DNA from: a virus
Virus record (IMG/VR): IMGVR_UViG_3300032288_001331
Span: 1-49,237 of that record
DNA length: 49,237 nucleotides
Strand: one strand, 5' to 3'
Positions 13,787 to 22,358 of this stretch are shown here, piece after piece. How positions within the stretch are numbered: position 1 is the first letter of the stretch; the number at the start of each line of letters is the position of its first letter. Below the pieces are notes generated by a model. The model was given only the letters and a program-made list of their open reading frames with translations. It was not told the origin of the DNA and did no database searches. Both the position numbers and the translations under genes were made by a program.

Positions 13787-14789
13787 GCCAACACTCGAAT
13801 CTGTTCTAGAAGAACTTAAAAAAAATCTTGGTGAAGAAGCTGTTGAAGATATTCTGGCAGAACAAGAGCTAGGTAATTCTCTAGGCTTTAAACTTGGTGG
13901 TAGAAGAGTTGCACCAGGAAATGCACCTGCTTTGAATCCAGAAAGACAGGCTGCTGTTACCAAAGCCGGTGAAATTGGTATGGCATTAACACCACTAGGT
14001 CGTGGTATAGGTGCTGGTATACAGGCCGCTAAAAATTTTGGTTCAAATGTTGTCAAGGGTTTCACAGGTTCTTCAAGAAACGTGACGAGAGACCTTGGGG
14101 GTTCAGGTAAGTTTGCTGCCCCTGGTGGTGCATCGAAAGCAGGTGAAGCTGCTGGTAAGGCTGCTGCTAATCCTACAGTGCAAAAAGGAGCCGCTGCGGC
14201 TGGTGTTGCAGCTGGTGTAGGTGCTGTTGCTTCTACGGCTGGTAAAGATGATAAGCCAGAAGTTAAAGCAGACACAACTTCAGGTCCAAGAAAAGATATG
14301 CCTGGTTTCAAACCATCACCTGAACCTAGCGGTGATGATCTTTATAAGACACCAGAGAGTGAAAAGAATTTTCCAAGTACAAAATTTCCTGCTCAAACGC
14401 GCCCACCAGGAAAGACGCCACCAGAAGCACCAACGGCACCAGCGGCTAAAGAACCTCCAAAACCTCCTGCGCCACCACAAAGACCGCAGGGAAATAACAT
14501 TGCAGGTCCTCCAGAAACAGGTGGTAACATTGCAGCACCTTCTGCACCTGCAAAACCTTCTGCGCCTGCTAGACCAGCTGCGCCTGCGAAGCCAGCTGCA
14601 CCTGCAAAACCTGAAGGTAATTTTTCGACAAACAATCAAAGCCCATATGGTTTTGCTAGACCTGGTTCTGATGAAGACACCGCGGCCAATTTCTTTGCCT
14701 CTGATGCAAGAATGAGAGCCGCACAGCAAAAAAATATGCAAGAAAACTTTGATCAGTTCGTTAAGAAGTTCATAAAGGAAAATAGATGA
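13779..14789 (+). CDS. Ala/Pro-rich structural-type protein
   Basis: A 336-residue protein. It begins with an acidic helix (LESVLEELKKNLGEEAVEDILAEQELG), then a Gly/Ala-rich region with hydrophobic helices (AAAGVAAGVGAVAST), then a long Pro/Ala/Lys tract of PAKPAAPAKP type between about 205 and 285, and a helical end (NFDQFVKKFIKENR). The tract suggests a flexible rod or linker. DILAEQ resembles a prohead-protease site. No enzyme motif. ATG 13779 overlaps the previous stop by 8 nt; the earlier in-frame ATG at 13740 has no ribosome site. Confidence 0.65.
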   Translation: MTEPTLESVLEELKKNLGEEAVEDILAEQELGNSLGFKLGGRRVAPGNAPALNPERQAAVTKAGEIGMALTPLGRGIGAGIQAAKNFGSNVVKGFTGSSRNVTRDLGGSGKFAAPGGASKAGEAAGKAAANPTVQKGAAAAGVAAGVGAVASTAGKDDKPEVKADTTSGPRKDMPGFKPSPEPSGDDLYKTPESEKNFPSTKFPAQTRPPGKTPPEAPTAPAAKEPPKPPAPPQRPQGNNIAGPPETGGNIAAPSAPAKPSAPARPAAPAKPAAPAKPEGNFSTNNQSPYGFARPGSDEDTAANFFASDARMRAAQQKNMQENFDQFVKKFIKENR

Positions 14790-15238
14790 GCTTGAAAGAA
14801 CAAACAATCACTCCTGAAAAGCTTAGAAAGCAGGAGAGATTAAAGATTGATATTGGTGGTGAACCACACGATCCTACCAGCCCAAATAAAAGTCACATTG
14901 AAGAAGAACAACTAGATGAAGTTCCTGTCAATGTGCCTATTGGTCATAATCGTAGGAGAGCGAAGAAAACATCTTTTTCTTATACCTCACTAGGCGGCGA
15001 TAAACAAAAGGTAAGAGCATCTGCTCAACGTCAAGGTAATCAAAAGATGGCCAACAGATATGAAGAAATTGATTATAAGAGCAAGTGTGCTATGTATGCT
15101 GAAGAAGCTACAAAGAAAGTCATGAAAAAGCTCAAAGAGAAAAAAGGTGAACAACCGGCCGGCAAGACAGCGACAGGCCAATCTGGTGATATCGTAGATA
15201 CGGCACCAGAAAAACAAGAATTAACTGGTTACCACTAA
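14786..15238 (+). CDS. basic phage protein of unknown function
   Basis: A 150-residue, charged protein starting MSLKEQTITPEKLRKQERLK. It has an acidic patch (HIEEEQLDEVPVNVP) followed by a basic one (IGHNRRRAKKTSF) and a Lys-rich helix (EEATKKVMKKLKEKK). Low-complexity composition and place in the late block suggest a virion or head-assembly protein. ATG overlaps the previous TGA (ATGA). Confidence 0.6.
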   Translation: MSLKEQTITPEKLRKQERLKIDIGGEPHDPTSPNKSHIEEEQLDEVPVNVPIGHNRRRAKKTSFSYTSLGGDKQKVRASAQRQGNQKMANRYEEIDYKSKCAMYAEEATKKVMKKLKEKKGEQPAGKTATGQSGDIVDTAPEKQELTGYH

Positions 15239-15246
15239 CATAAATA
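15239..15246 (+). promoter_or_regulatory. late-promoter-like box CATAAATA
   Basis: Seven of eight matches to TATAAATA, 22 nt upstream of the 15269 start in a 30-nt gap. Confidence 0.5.
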
Positions 15247-15268
15247 AAAAGAAACAGGAGTACTACAA

Positions 15269-15877
15269 ATGCTTTGGGGAAATAAAGACTACGTTACAAG
15301 CAATAACAAGCCGCTGTGGGCAAATACCACAAACGCTTCATCTAACTCAGTAATCAACAGCACAAAGGCCAATACAAACAAGTATTATGGTATTGTTGCT
15401 GGTGTTTCTGCAACAGAACGAGATGCTGCAACAACTAATGATCTGGCACAACAGCCAGCACATGCTGGTTGGGTATCTCTGAAGGTTGGCACAGGTCCAA
15501 TTTCAGGTATCAGTGTTTCTGGCGGTACAGGCATCAACGCCGCTGGTTATCTGACAATTACAGACGGTAGTGTTTTAGGTTCAGGCACAGGTGCAAACAT
15601 TTCGTTCACCACAGCCAATGCTCAGAATGCTCTTCAGTCATATTCAACAAACTCAACTCTGAACACATTCGGTACATTTACTATCGTTAATGGTGGTTCA
15701 GGATATTCAAACGCCTCTGCTATCACAATAAGAACAAACGGTGCAAATACCTCACTCGGTACTTTCACTATAGCTCTTGGTGGTCGTGGTGGTCGTATTC
15801 AAACAGAAACACTAGTTGCTATGGGTTCAATCACATTTGATGATCCACGCGATAACGTTTGGTTCGCTGGCATCTAA
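15269..15877 (+). CDS. Gly/Ser/Thr-rich virion surface-type protein
   Basis: A 202-residue protein poor in charged residues and rich in Gly, Ser, Thr and Asn, with repeated beta-strand patterns (GISVSGGTGINAAGYLTI, FTIVNGGSGYSNASAITI). The N-terminus MLWGNKDYVTSNNKPLWANT is like a conserved start found in structural proteins of T4-like phages. The composition suits a decoration or fibre-associated protein. No motif gives the exact role. Ribosome site CAGGAGTACTACAA. Confidence 0.65.
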   Translation: MLWGNKDYVTSNNKPLWANTTNASSNSVINSTKANTNKYYGIVAGVSATERDAATTNDLAQQPAHAGWVSLKVGTGPISGISVSGGTGINAAGYLTITDGSVLGSGTGANISFTTANAQNALQSYSTNSTLNTFGTFTIVNGGSGYSNASAITIRTNGANTSLGTFTIALGGRGGRIQTETLVAMGSITFDDPRDNVWFAGI

Positions 15878-15893
15878 TAAAGGATAGAAAGAT

Positions 15894-16934
15894 ATGAAAA
15901 GTTTCAAGCAGTTCGTAAAAGAAGAAACGATGCCATATGCTGGCACCAAAAGCGGTGTCATTGATATTCGCGATGCGGCCGTCAGAGATGGTCTCAATCA
16001 GCAACTTGCAGGTGTAACAGCCGGTAAGTTTGTCACACCATATATTGCTTTTGAGCGTGTATGTAAGGCTCTTGCAAACTTTCATATCTTTCCTCCTCGT
16101 ACATCATATCTTGAAGGTGATTCTGGTGCAGTAAACTTCCGTATTGATCAGTTCGGCTCTAAGATGGGTATGACTGATGACGGTCGGGTTGTTTCTGCAC
16201 CTGAAGATCCTCATCATCTCTATTTTGAATATCGTCAGTCTGATTGTGGTATGTTCATGGTATTCTGTGAAGTTGTTGATCAAGAAGAACTTGAAGAAAT
16301 TCTTGATGACGTTGAAGCAGAAATGAATGATGATACTGTTGAAGACGAACGTGAAGATAAGTTAGATGAAGAAATGCAGCCTGCATTACCTGAAGTTGGT
16401 TCTAGAATGACTCCTGGTTCTAATCAACCGGTAATTACTACGGGCGTTACTATTCCTGACGAACTTGAAGGTAAAAATAGAGACAAGATGAAGGCCAAAC
16501 TTGAGAAGAAGTCAATAGAGGAAGATAACATTCCTTATATTGCCGATCCAGAAAGCTCAAGCACAGCCGACTATAAGCCAGCATCTAAGTTGGCTGAAGC
16601 ATCAGTAGAAAAGATGCGTAGATATATCAGAAAAGCAAATGATGAATTAGATAACACTCCTGAAAAAGATGAAAAAACATCAAAGAAGCTTGATAATCGT
16701 CAACATGGTATTCGTCTTGCTTCCATGAAGAAAAACGCTTCAAAGTATGTTAAAGTAAAAGCAACAAACGAAGAAACAAAAATTGATGAAGTATCAGCCG
16801 AAATGGTAGGTAAAGTAAACAAGGCTCGTCTCGAAAAGCCAGCAAAGACTGCAAAGGCTGACGAAACTCGCGGCAAGGCTGTCAAAAAGGCTTGGCTTGC
16901 TTCTAGAGTGGGCGAACTTAAAAAAAAAGACTAG
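15894..16934 (+). CDS. virion-type protein with capsid-targeting-like N-terminus (zero-frame product)
   Basis: A 346-residue acidic protein. It begins MKSFKQFVKE, aligned position by position to the T4 capsid-targeting peptide MKTYQEFIAE with Glu at position 10. Residues 20-130 form a mixed alpha/beta domain (IDIRDAAVRDGLNQQLAG, YFEYRQSDCGMFMVF). A strongly acidic segment (EELEEILDDVEAEMNDD) follows, then Lys-rich helical modules ending VGKVNKARLEKPAKTAK and WLASRVGELKKKD. The reading frame stops at TAG 16932-16934, immediately after nine A residues. An open -1 frame without a start codon continues to 17191, so a longer product is likely. Confidence 0.75.
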   Translation: MKSFKQFVKEETMPYAGTKSGVIDIRDAAVRDGLNQQLAGVTAGKFVTPYIAFERVCKALANFHIFPPRTSYLEGDSGAVNFRIDQFGSKMGMTDDGRVVSAPEDPHHLYFEYRQSDCGMFMVFCEVVDQEELEEILDDVEAEMNDDTVEDEREDKLDEEMQPALPEVGSRMTPGSNQPVITTGVTIPDELEGKNRDKMKAKLEKKSIEEDNIPYIADPESSSTADYKPASKLAEASVEKMRRYIRKANDELDNTPEKDEKTSKKLDNRQHGIRLASMKKNASKYVKVKATNEETKIDEVSAEMVGKVNKARLEKPAKTAKADETRGKAVKKAWLASRVGELKKKD

Positions 16935-17191
16935 ATGAAACTAACTTCTCTAGTCTAGGTGGTATAAGAGGTTTAGGTGCTGTTACTGGTGAGTCTGGTG
17001 GTCCAGGTGTTGGTGGCAACACCGGCGTAAATGTTGGATGGGTCAATCAAACTTCGGCTGAACAGGGTCAACATACTAACTTTGTTCAGAGTTTGATTGA
17101 CAACCACAACGATCTTCACACCGAGATTGAAAGTAATGATCTCAATCCAAAAGACGGTAACAAAAAGGTAAAAGTTGTAATTGAAAAATGA
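16928..17191 (+). CDS. -1 frame extension of the 15894 gene (programmed frameshift or assembly indel)
   Basis: An uninterrupted 87-codon frame with no ATG near its start, reading RLDETNFSSLGGIRGLGAV then a Gly-rich stretch and QSLIDNHNDLHTEIES. It joins the upstream gene through A9 (16920-16928; A AAA AAA slip), which is followed at once by an 8-bp stem AGACTAGA/TCTAGTCT (16928-16935 with 16949-16956). Its stop TGA overlaps the next ATG (ATGA), the usual coupling in this genome, so translation probably reaches it. Either ribosomal or polymerase slippage joins the parts, or one A is missing from the assembled run. Confidence 0.65.
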   Translation, partial: RLDETNFSSLGGIRGLGAVTGESGGPGVGGNTGVNVGWVNQTSAEQGQHTNFVQSLIDNHNDLHTEIESNDLNPKDGNKKVKVVIEK

Positions 17192-17580
17192 TTGATGATC
17201 TAAATGATGATAACTTTATGATCTTTGCGATGAAGGCTTATGACAAACCAAATTGTGTCATGAGTGAATTTGAAGAAGACTTGAAGCGCATAAAGTATAT
17301 CAAGAGATTGATAAAAAGATATAAAGTATGGGGTGAGGAAGAGTTGAAAGAAAGGCTCATACTCAATCACATTATAGTACTATCTAATGTGTTTGGTATA
17401 GATTCAACAGTAAAAATGCTATTCTTCAAATTTGATCCTGAAGATTACCCCATTCTAAAATCATTTCTTATCTTCTTGAACTTCATGCCACAATATGTAA
17501 AAGGTATCAAAGGAACTTCTATAAACTCCATTGATATACCAGTTGATGTTTTGATATTGACCAAACTAAGGTCCATATAG
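17188..17580 (+). CDS. conserved T4-like phage protein (DUF7207-like)
   Basis: A 130-residue protein of a pattern widespread in T4-like phages: MIDDLNDDNFMIFAMKAYD, a basic segment LKRIKYIKRLIKRYK, then ERLILNHIIVLSNVFG and KMLFFKFDPEDYPILKSFLIFLNFMP. No function known; the family is usually in the structural region. Its ATG overlaps the stop of the frameshifted extension, which supports that stop being used. Confidence 0.75.
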   Translation: MIDDLNDDNFMIFAMKAYDKPNCVMSEFEEDLKRIKYIKRLIKRYKVWGEEELKERLILNHIIVLSNVFGIDSTVKMLFFKFDPEDYPILKSFLIFLNFMPQYVKGIKGTSINSIDIPVDVLILTKLRSI

Positions 17581-17643
17581 GTATTATTTCAACCGGCACA
17601 TTGCTAATATAGATGTTTGGCAAGGGCCTGTCAAGAGGGTAGT

Positions 17644-18669
17644 ATGAAAAAGATACAAGAAGATGCTCCTGCAAATGCAACTGGTGCTGCTGTGCCTGGT
17701 ACAGGTGATGACGCACAAGCATTTCCTAAAGGTGATCCCCTCAGAAAATATAAAAAGAAGAATGAAAAAGGCCAGGAGTCACAAGAAGCTGGCATATCAC
17801 TGCTGCGCCGCAAAACACCAATGATGGAAGAAAAGACTGGTATGTTTGCAGGTAATCAAACCTTTGTTGTGCCTTCTAATGTATTTCATAAAGCAAAACT
17901 TGAGAAACGTAAAGGTAAACATTGGAAGACCTACATCGGTGAAGATGAACACGGTCAGGCTATTCGTGAATATGATCGTAAACACAAAGGCAAGAAGCCA
18001 ATCATTCTTCAAGACGAAAGCACAGGTGCAATGTGCTATGCCAAGTACGGCAAAGAGAGAGACTTACAAGAAGCACCTCTTCTACCAGATATCGGTAAAA
18101 AAGCCAAATTCAATCCTGAAACAGGAAGAAAGTTTTCAAAGTCTGATATTGAAAATACCAGAATGTTGGGTAAGAAGATAGGATCTTTAGATAAAGACCA
18201 TGATCTATATCATAAAAGCCAGTGGAGCTGGCTACACGCAAATCACTATGATTCCTATCATGTGGTTCACAGAGATTCTGGTAAAGTAACAACTACAGTT
18301 CATGGTAAGAGAAATCCTAAAACAAAGACTTTTAATATTTCAACTACCGACTCGACGGGCACAGGACCCAAAGCACACAAGGTTTATCGTAAGATACTTC
18401 AGACAGGTCACTCAAATGCTCTTGTCGGCTCTTCACACTCTGAAGGCGGTCAAAAGATTTGGCAGAAACTTTCTTCTGAGAAAGGTGTTTCTGTTCATGG
18501 TTGGAGAGCAGGCAAACCTGTTAATATTGATCCAAAAGATCCTGAAGAGACACACGTTTCTTCAGACGAAGCAAGAAAAGGTTATCTGAGAGGTAAAAAA
18601 GATCCTGCTGGTAAAGCAATCTATAAAATGAAACTTGTAGCCTCATTACATAAAAGAAAGACAGTATAA
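17644..18669 (+). CDS. conserved phage protein, two domains, function unknown
   Basis: A 341-residue basic protein. The N-terminal 50 residues are Gly/Ala/Pro-rich (APANATGAAVPGTGDDAQAF). Residues 60-130 have a conserved beta-rich core with MFVVPSNVF-like motif (QTFVVPSNVFHKAKLEKRKGKHWKTYIG) and IILQDESTGAMCYAKYG. The second half (from about 140) is a different domain with YHKSQWSWLHANHYDSYHVVHRDSG and SHSEGGQKIWQKL, reminiscent of small transferase-type folds. ATG 17644 with AAGAGGGTAGT is chosen over an upstream TTG. The stop overlaps the endolysin start. Confidence 0.65.
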   Translation: MKKIQEDAPANATGAAVPGTGDDAQAFPKGDPLRKYKKKNEKGQESQEAGISLLRRKTPMMEEKTGMFAGNQTFVVPSNVFHKAKLEKRKGKHWKTYIGEDEHGQAIREYDRKHKGKKPIILQDESTGAMCYAKYGKERDLQEAPLLPDIGKKAKFNPETGRKFSKSDIENTRMLGKKIGSLDKDHDLYHKSQWSWLHANHYDSYHVVHRDSGKVTTTVHGKRNPKTKTFNISTTDSTGTGPKAHKVYRKILQTGHSNALVGSSHSEGGQKIWQKLSSEKGVSVHGWRAGKPVNIDPKDPEETHVSSDEARKGYLRGKKDPAGKAIYKMKLVASLHKRKTV

Positions 18670-19289
18670 TGGCATTAGTAACATTCGATCAACTCAACGA
18701 GTTCTTTGAAGACACGGACGAAAACATCATTGAACCTTTTGTAGAACCCTTGAATGAAGTGATGGAGTTCTACGAGATTAATACACCACAACGTATTTCT
18801 ATGTTTCTTGCTCAAGTAGGTCACGAATCAGGTGGATTAAGAGCAAGAAAAGAAAATCTAAACTACAGAGCAGAAACGCTCATGAAAGTTTTCCCGAAGT
18901 ATTTTCGAGGTAAAAATCCAAATGATTATGCAAAACAACCAGCAAAGATCGCAAATCTCGTCTATGCAAATAGAATGGGTAACGGTCCTCCTGAGTCTGG
19001 GGATGGCTATCGCTACTGCGGTCGCGGTCTTATCCAGCTGACAGGTAAGAGCAACTATCAAGCATTCGCTTCTGATATGAATATGGATCTTGCTGAAGCG
19101 ACTGAGTGGTTGGAAAACGAAGAGGGTGCTGCTTGGTCAGCTGGTTGGTTCTGGGATTCCCGTGAACTTAATCAGTGGGCAGACAAAGGTGACATACTTA
19201 CAGTAACTAAGAAGATCAACGGTGGAACAATCGGTCTTGAAGATCGTAAGCATCATTATGAAGCGGCCTTAGAAATTTTTGGAGGATAA
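18669..19289 (+). CDS. endolysin, GH19 chitinase-like muramidase
   Basis: A 206-residue peptidoglycan hydrolase of glycoside hydrolase family 19. The catalytic Glu is in QVGHESGGLRARKENLNYRA (about residue 54), and the family segment YCGRGLIQLTGKSNYQ is present. No signal peptide or membrane anchor, so it needs the holin to cross the membrane. Length is normal for single-domain phage GH19 lysins. First gene of a compact lysis cassette; TAATG overlaps link both ends (previous gene stop/start at 18667-18671 and holin start at 19289). Confidence 0.9.
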   Translation: MALVTFDQLNEFFEDTDENIIEPFVEPLNEVMEFYEINTPQRISMFLAQVGHESGGLRARKENLNYRAETLMKVFPKYFRGKNPNDYAKQPAKIANLVYANRMGNGPPESGDGYRYCGRGLIQLTGKSNYQAFASDMNMDLAEATEWLENEEGAAWSAGWFWDSRELNQWADKGDILTVTKKINGGTIGLEDRKHHYEAALEIFGG

Positions 19290-19768
19290 TGATGCCACGT
19301 TTCTCAATAGAGACAGACGAACCAGCGCCAAAGCCAGCAATGGATATGTTACCACCTGCTACAAAAGGTGCAGGTGCAGCCATTCAAACTAATTGGGTAG
19401 ATCCTTCACCACGCAGCAGCTACGGCGCTGCACCTGCGGCTCCTCAACTATCTGAGGCTGCACAGTTGGCCAAGATTGAACTTGAAAAGAAACAGTGGGA
19501 AGCAGAAAACGCAAAGCAGAATGAAGACTGGATGGTCAAGAAGTGGCGTCCAGCAATGGGTTGGTGTTATATGGTTATCTGTGTTCTTGATATGGCAATC
19601 TTCCCTGTTTTGTGGTCAGTAGCTCAAGTTATGGTTAAAATGCCACTCACACAATGGAATCCACTCACACTGCAAGGTGCAGGTCTATTTCATCTAGCAA
19701 TGGGTGCTGTTCTTGGTATCGCTGCTTGGTCAAGAGGCCAAGAAAAGATTCAAGGCGTAACGAAGTAA
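19289..19768 (+). CDS. holin, 3-TM gene-transfer-agent type
   Basis: A 159-residue protein. The first 75 residues are Pro/Ala-rich and charged, with a helix QLAKIELEKKQWEAENAKQNEDW. Then come WRPAMGWCYMVICVLDMAIFPVLW and a second hydrophobic block GAGLFHLAMGAVLGIAAWSRGQEK: the WRPxxGW...FP.LW and QWNPLTLQGAGLF marks are those of the 3-TM holins used by alphaproteobacterial gene-transfer agents and many phages. It forms the membrane lesion that releases the endolysin. Confidence 0.85.
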   Translation: MMPRFSIETDEPAPKPAMDMLPPATKGAGAAIQTNWVDPSPRSSYGAAPAAPQLSEAAQLAKIELEKKQWEAENAKQNEDWMVKKWRPAMGWCYMVICVLDMAIFPVLWSVAQVMVKMPLTQWNPLTLQGAGLFHLAMGAVLGIAAWSRGQEKIQGVTK

Positions 19769-19778
19769 AAGGTGTAAT

Positions 19779-20249
19779 ATGGGCTTGAAGATCAAACTTA
19801 TTCTAGCATTGATTGTAGTCTGTGTGATGACAACAGGTTACTTTTATATTCAGGCCCTGCAAGGTAAACTTGAAGCGGCTGTCGAGGTTCAGCAAAGACT
19901 TGAAGATGTAATCAATCAACAACAAAAAGTCCTTGAGCGTAATGCTGAAGATATGAAAAAGATGCAAGAAGTAAATAGAAAACTTTCCGATTCTTTTGCC
20001 GATAGTCAGACACAGTTGAGTGATCTAAACGCTAGATTTAACAAATATAATCTGGCTGAAAGAGCCGCTGCAAATCCTACTGAAGCGGAAATGAAAGTCA
20101 ACAGAGGAACAGTTGATGCTCTTCGTTGCAATGAACTTGTGACTGGTGCAAGATTGACAGCCGATGAAAAATCTGGTAAAGTAACAAATTCAATCTGTGG
20201 TGATTTACTAAAAAGACTGATTGCGAAGGAACCTAACAATGCTAAATAA
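19779..20249 (+). CDS. inner-membrane spanin (i-spanin, Rz-like)
   Basis: A 156-residue protein with one N-terminal membrane helix (IKLILALIVVCVMTTGYFYIQ) and a long periplasmic coiled coil (residues 30-95, rich in Glu, Gln, Lys). Cys near 119 and 142 could form a disulfide. The design is that of phage i-spanins, which pair with an outer-membrane lipoprotein to fuse the membranes. The next gene starts inside it, as is common for Rz/Rz1 pairs. Confidence 0.8.
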   Translation: MGLKIKLILALIVVCVMTTGYFYIQALQGKLEAAVEVQQRLEDVINQQQKVLERNAEDMKKMQEVNRKLSDSFADSQTQLSDLNARFNKYNLAERAAANPTEAEMKVNRGTVDALRCNELVTGARLTADEKSGKVTNSICGDLLKRLIAKEPNNAK

Positions 20250-20589
20250 GATTATCATCATAAGTTCCGTTTCGCTATTGCTTGCTGGTTGTGCCGCTAA
20301 ACAACCGAAGATTATTGATAAACCAGTACTCTATGAAAGACCTGAATTGGTTCTTCCTAAAGTACAACCGGTGACACAATCAAAGGTAGAGTGGGTTGTT
20401 ATCACGGCTGCAAATGCTGAAGAGAAACTCAACTATCTGAAAACAAAGCCAAATGTAACTTACTTTGCCCTTACTGCACAGGGCTATCAAAATCTTAGTA
20501 TGAATGTGGCCGAGCTTCGTCGTTATATCGAACAACAAAATGCTGTGGTTGCTGCATATCAAGCATACTATGCCAATCTACCAAAATAA
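20239..20589 (+). CDS. outer-membrane spanin lipoprotein (o-spanin, Rz1-like)
   Basis: A 116-residue lipoprotein. The signal peptide ends in lipobox LLLAGC (Cys16), followed by a Pro-rich stretch (QPKIIDKPVLYERPELVLPKVQP) and a C-terminal helix (MNVAELRRYIEQQNAVVAAYQAYY). It starts 11 nt before the i-spanin stop in another frame. It completes the endolysin-holin-spanin set needed for Gram-negative hosts. Confidence 0.82.
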   Translation: MLNKIIIISSVSLLLAGCAAKQPKIIDKPVLYERPELVLPKVQPVTQSKVEWVVITAANAEEKLNYLKTKPNVTYFALTAQGYQNLSMNVAELRRYIEQQNAVVAAYQAYYANLPK

Positions 20590-20598
20590 TAAAAAAAG

Positions 20599-21078
20599 AT
20601 GCCACAAGATCAACGTGTAGAGATCGAACTACTTAAAAAAGACGTAAACATAATTACGAATCTTTGTGAGAAGTTTGACACAACTATTGACAAGATGCAA
20701 GAGATTGCATCTAATTTATCACGCATGGTTTCTTTACAAGAACAAAGAATTGAAATACAAGAGAAAACAACAAAAGAAGTGCAGAGTGTATTAGAGATGA
20801 GAAGAATAGAACATAACGAAGATATCAAGGAACTGCACTCTCGCATCACTACGGTTAATCGTGAACTATCAAACAAGATAGATGAGTCTGAAAATAAAAT
20901 CTTAGCCGAACTTCAGTGCCTTAAAAACGAACTCATCAAAGAAAAGAAAACACTTGGCGGAAGACTAGCCGAAGTTGAGGCATGGAAGTATACCATGGTT
21001 GGTGCCTTGATGGTCATAACATGGATTCTAGCCAAAGTAGATTTCAACGCACTAATAAAAGTGCTTTTCACTCGTTGA
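20599..21078 (+). CDS. coiled-coil protein with C-terminal membrane anchor
   Basis: A 159-residue protein: a long coiled coil over residues 1-125 (heptads rich in Ile, Leu, Lys, Glu) followed by a single membrane helix (YTMVGALMVITWILAKV) and a short basic tail. It resembles tail-anchored XhlA-like proteins found next to lysis genes; a role in lysis timing is plausible from position only. The start ATG 20599 follows AATAAAAAAAG, with no strong ribosome site. Confidence 0.7.
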   Translation: MPQDQRVEIELLKKDVNIITNLCEKFDTTIDKMQEIASNLSRMVSLQEQRIEIQEKTTKEVQSVLEMRRIEHNEDIKELHSRITTVNRELSNKIDESENKILAELQCLKNELIKEKKTLGGRLAEVEAWKYTMVGALMVITWILAKVDFNALIKVLFTR

Positions 21079-21103
21079 TTTCCTGTACAATCTGATATAT
21101 AAT
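21075..21103 (+). promoter_or_regulatory. sigma70-like promoter before primase
   Basis: TTGATT (21075-21080), 17-bp spacer, TATAAT (21098-21103), 26 nt before the primase ATG. Starts the DNA metabolism block. Confidence 0.7.
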
Positions 21104-21129
21104 ACATCCTCTTGAAGGATTGTATAGTC

Positions 21130-22143
21130 ATGTCTCTTTATATCGACAAAAAATATGTTTCGTTGATCTCACCTAGATTGGAAAGATTCCATCAGAAGAG
21201 TGAGTATCTATGGAACTTTCGTTGCCCTATCTGTGGTGATTCCTCACGAAATAAACTCAAAATGCGCGGCTATCTTTACCGTCGCAAGAGTGATCTATTC
21301 TTTACTTGTCATAACTGTGGCACCAGCACATCTTTTGGTAACTTCATCAAAACAGTTGATCGTTCACTGTATAGTGCATATCAGATGGAACGTTTCAAGA
21401 ATGAGAATGCAGGTAATGTGGCCAAGCCAGACTTTTCAATGGCGCAAGGTTTGCCTGTGTTTGAAAAGAAAATTGATATCAACTTACCGTCAATCGAAAG
21501 TTTAGATGATAGACATGCAGCAAAAGGTTATGTGAAAGATCGCAAGATACCAAAAGAAAAGTGGAATGTTTTGTATTATGCAGAAGATTTTGAGGCTTTT
21601 GTGAAAGAGGTCTTACCTGACTATGATAAAAATCTTTATGCTGAACCCCGTCTTGTGTTACCGTTCTATGATGAAAAAAATATTTTGCTTGGCTTTCAAG
21701 GAAGAGCGTTGGTGAACTCTAAGGTAAAATATATAACCATAAAGGTCTCCGACGACAGCAAGAAGGTCTACGGTCTTAATACGCTAGACAAGAGTAAGAA
21801 AACATACGTTGTCGAGGGACCAATTGATTCGCTCTTCTTACAGAATTGCATTGCAGCGATGGACGCATCACTGTATAATGTAATTTCGTCCGTAGGCAAT
21901 CTCAACTATACATTCATATATGATAACGAACCGAGAAACAAAGATATCGTCAAGCATATGCAGAAAACGATTGATCTCGGCAAGGATATCTGTGTCTGGC
22001 CAAAACTTATGGATGGTTGTAAAGACATCAATGAGATGGTTCAGAGAAGAGGTTTATCTGCTGCAATACAGGCTATTATAGATAACAATACATATAGTGG
22101 GCTCAAAGCGAAACTACAGTTTGAACAATGGAGAAAGATATGA
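21130..22143 (+). CDS. 61: DNA primase, T4 gp61-like
   Basis: A 337-residue primase of the T4 size class (gp61 is 342). The N-terminal zinc-binding domain shows CPICGDSSRNK and CHNCGTS. The Toprim-like core follows, with the glycine segment LGFQGRAL and VVEGPIDSLFL, and YDNEPRNKDIV as the acidic metal site. It makes RNA primers with the gp41 helicase at the replication fork. ATG 21130 (MSLYIDKKYV) is chosen over an upstream start at 21112, because AAGGATTGTATAGTC then lies upstream. The TGA stop overlaps the next gene by 4 nt. Confidence 0.9.
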   Translation: MSLYIDKKYVSLISPRLERFHQKSEYLWNFRCPICGDSSRNKLKMRGYLYRRKSDLFFTCHNCGTSTSFGNFIKTVDRSLYSAYQMERFKNENAGNVAKPDFSMAQGLPVFEKKIDINLPSIESLDDRHAAKGYVKDRKIPKEKWNVLYYAEDFEAFVKEVLPDYDKNLYAEPRLVLPFYDEKNILLGFQGRALVNSKVKYITIKVSDDSKKVYGLNTLDKSKKTYVVEGPIDSLFLQNCIAAMDASLYNVISSVGNLNYTFIYDNEPRNKDIVKHMQKTIDLGKDICVWPKLMDGCKDINEMVQRRGLSAAIQAIIDNNTYSGLKAKLQFEQWRKI

Positions 22144-22358
22144 TGATTAAACTCACTAATGCAACAGTAGAACATTTAGGTAATCCAATTTGGATTAATG
22201 TATATCAGATAACGGCGGTTTTTCCTCAGGTTAGTCCAGAAGGTGGTAGTCAATCAACGATTGTGTTTGGAGGCCAAACAGGCGTTACATGGTTCGTTGA
22301 AGAAGGTGTTGAAGAAGTTGTGAAGATGATCAATAAAGCTAAAGACAGAGGTATTTGA
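22140..22358 (+). CDS. small phage protein, beta-rich
   Basis: A 72-residue protein (MMIKLTNATVEHLGNPIWIN...) with several short strands and a helix at the end (VEEVVKMINKAKDRG). The pattern of a residue-level loop after GNPIWINVYQITAV is like the small DUF-type phage proteins with a 'flagellar-like' fold. Function unknown. It is translationally linked to the primase (ATGATG overlap) and to thyX (TGATG). Confidence 0.65.
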   Translation: MMIKLTNATVEHLGNPIWINVYQITAVFPQVSPEGGSQSTIVFGGQTGVTWFVEEGVEEVVKMINKAKDRGI

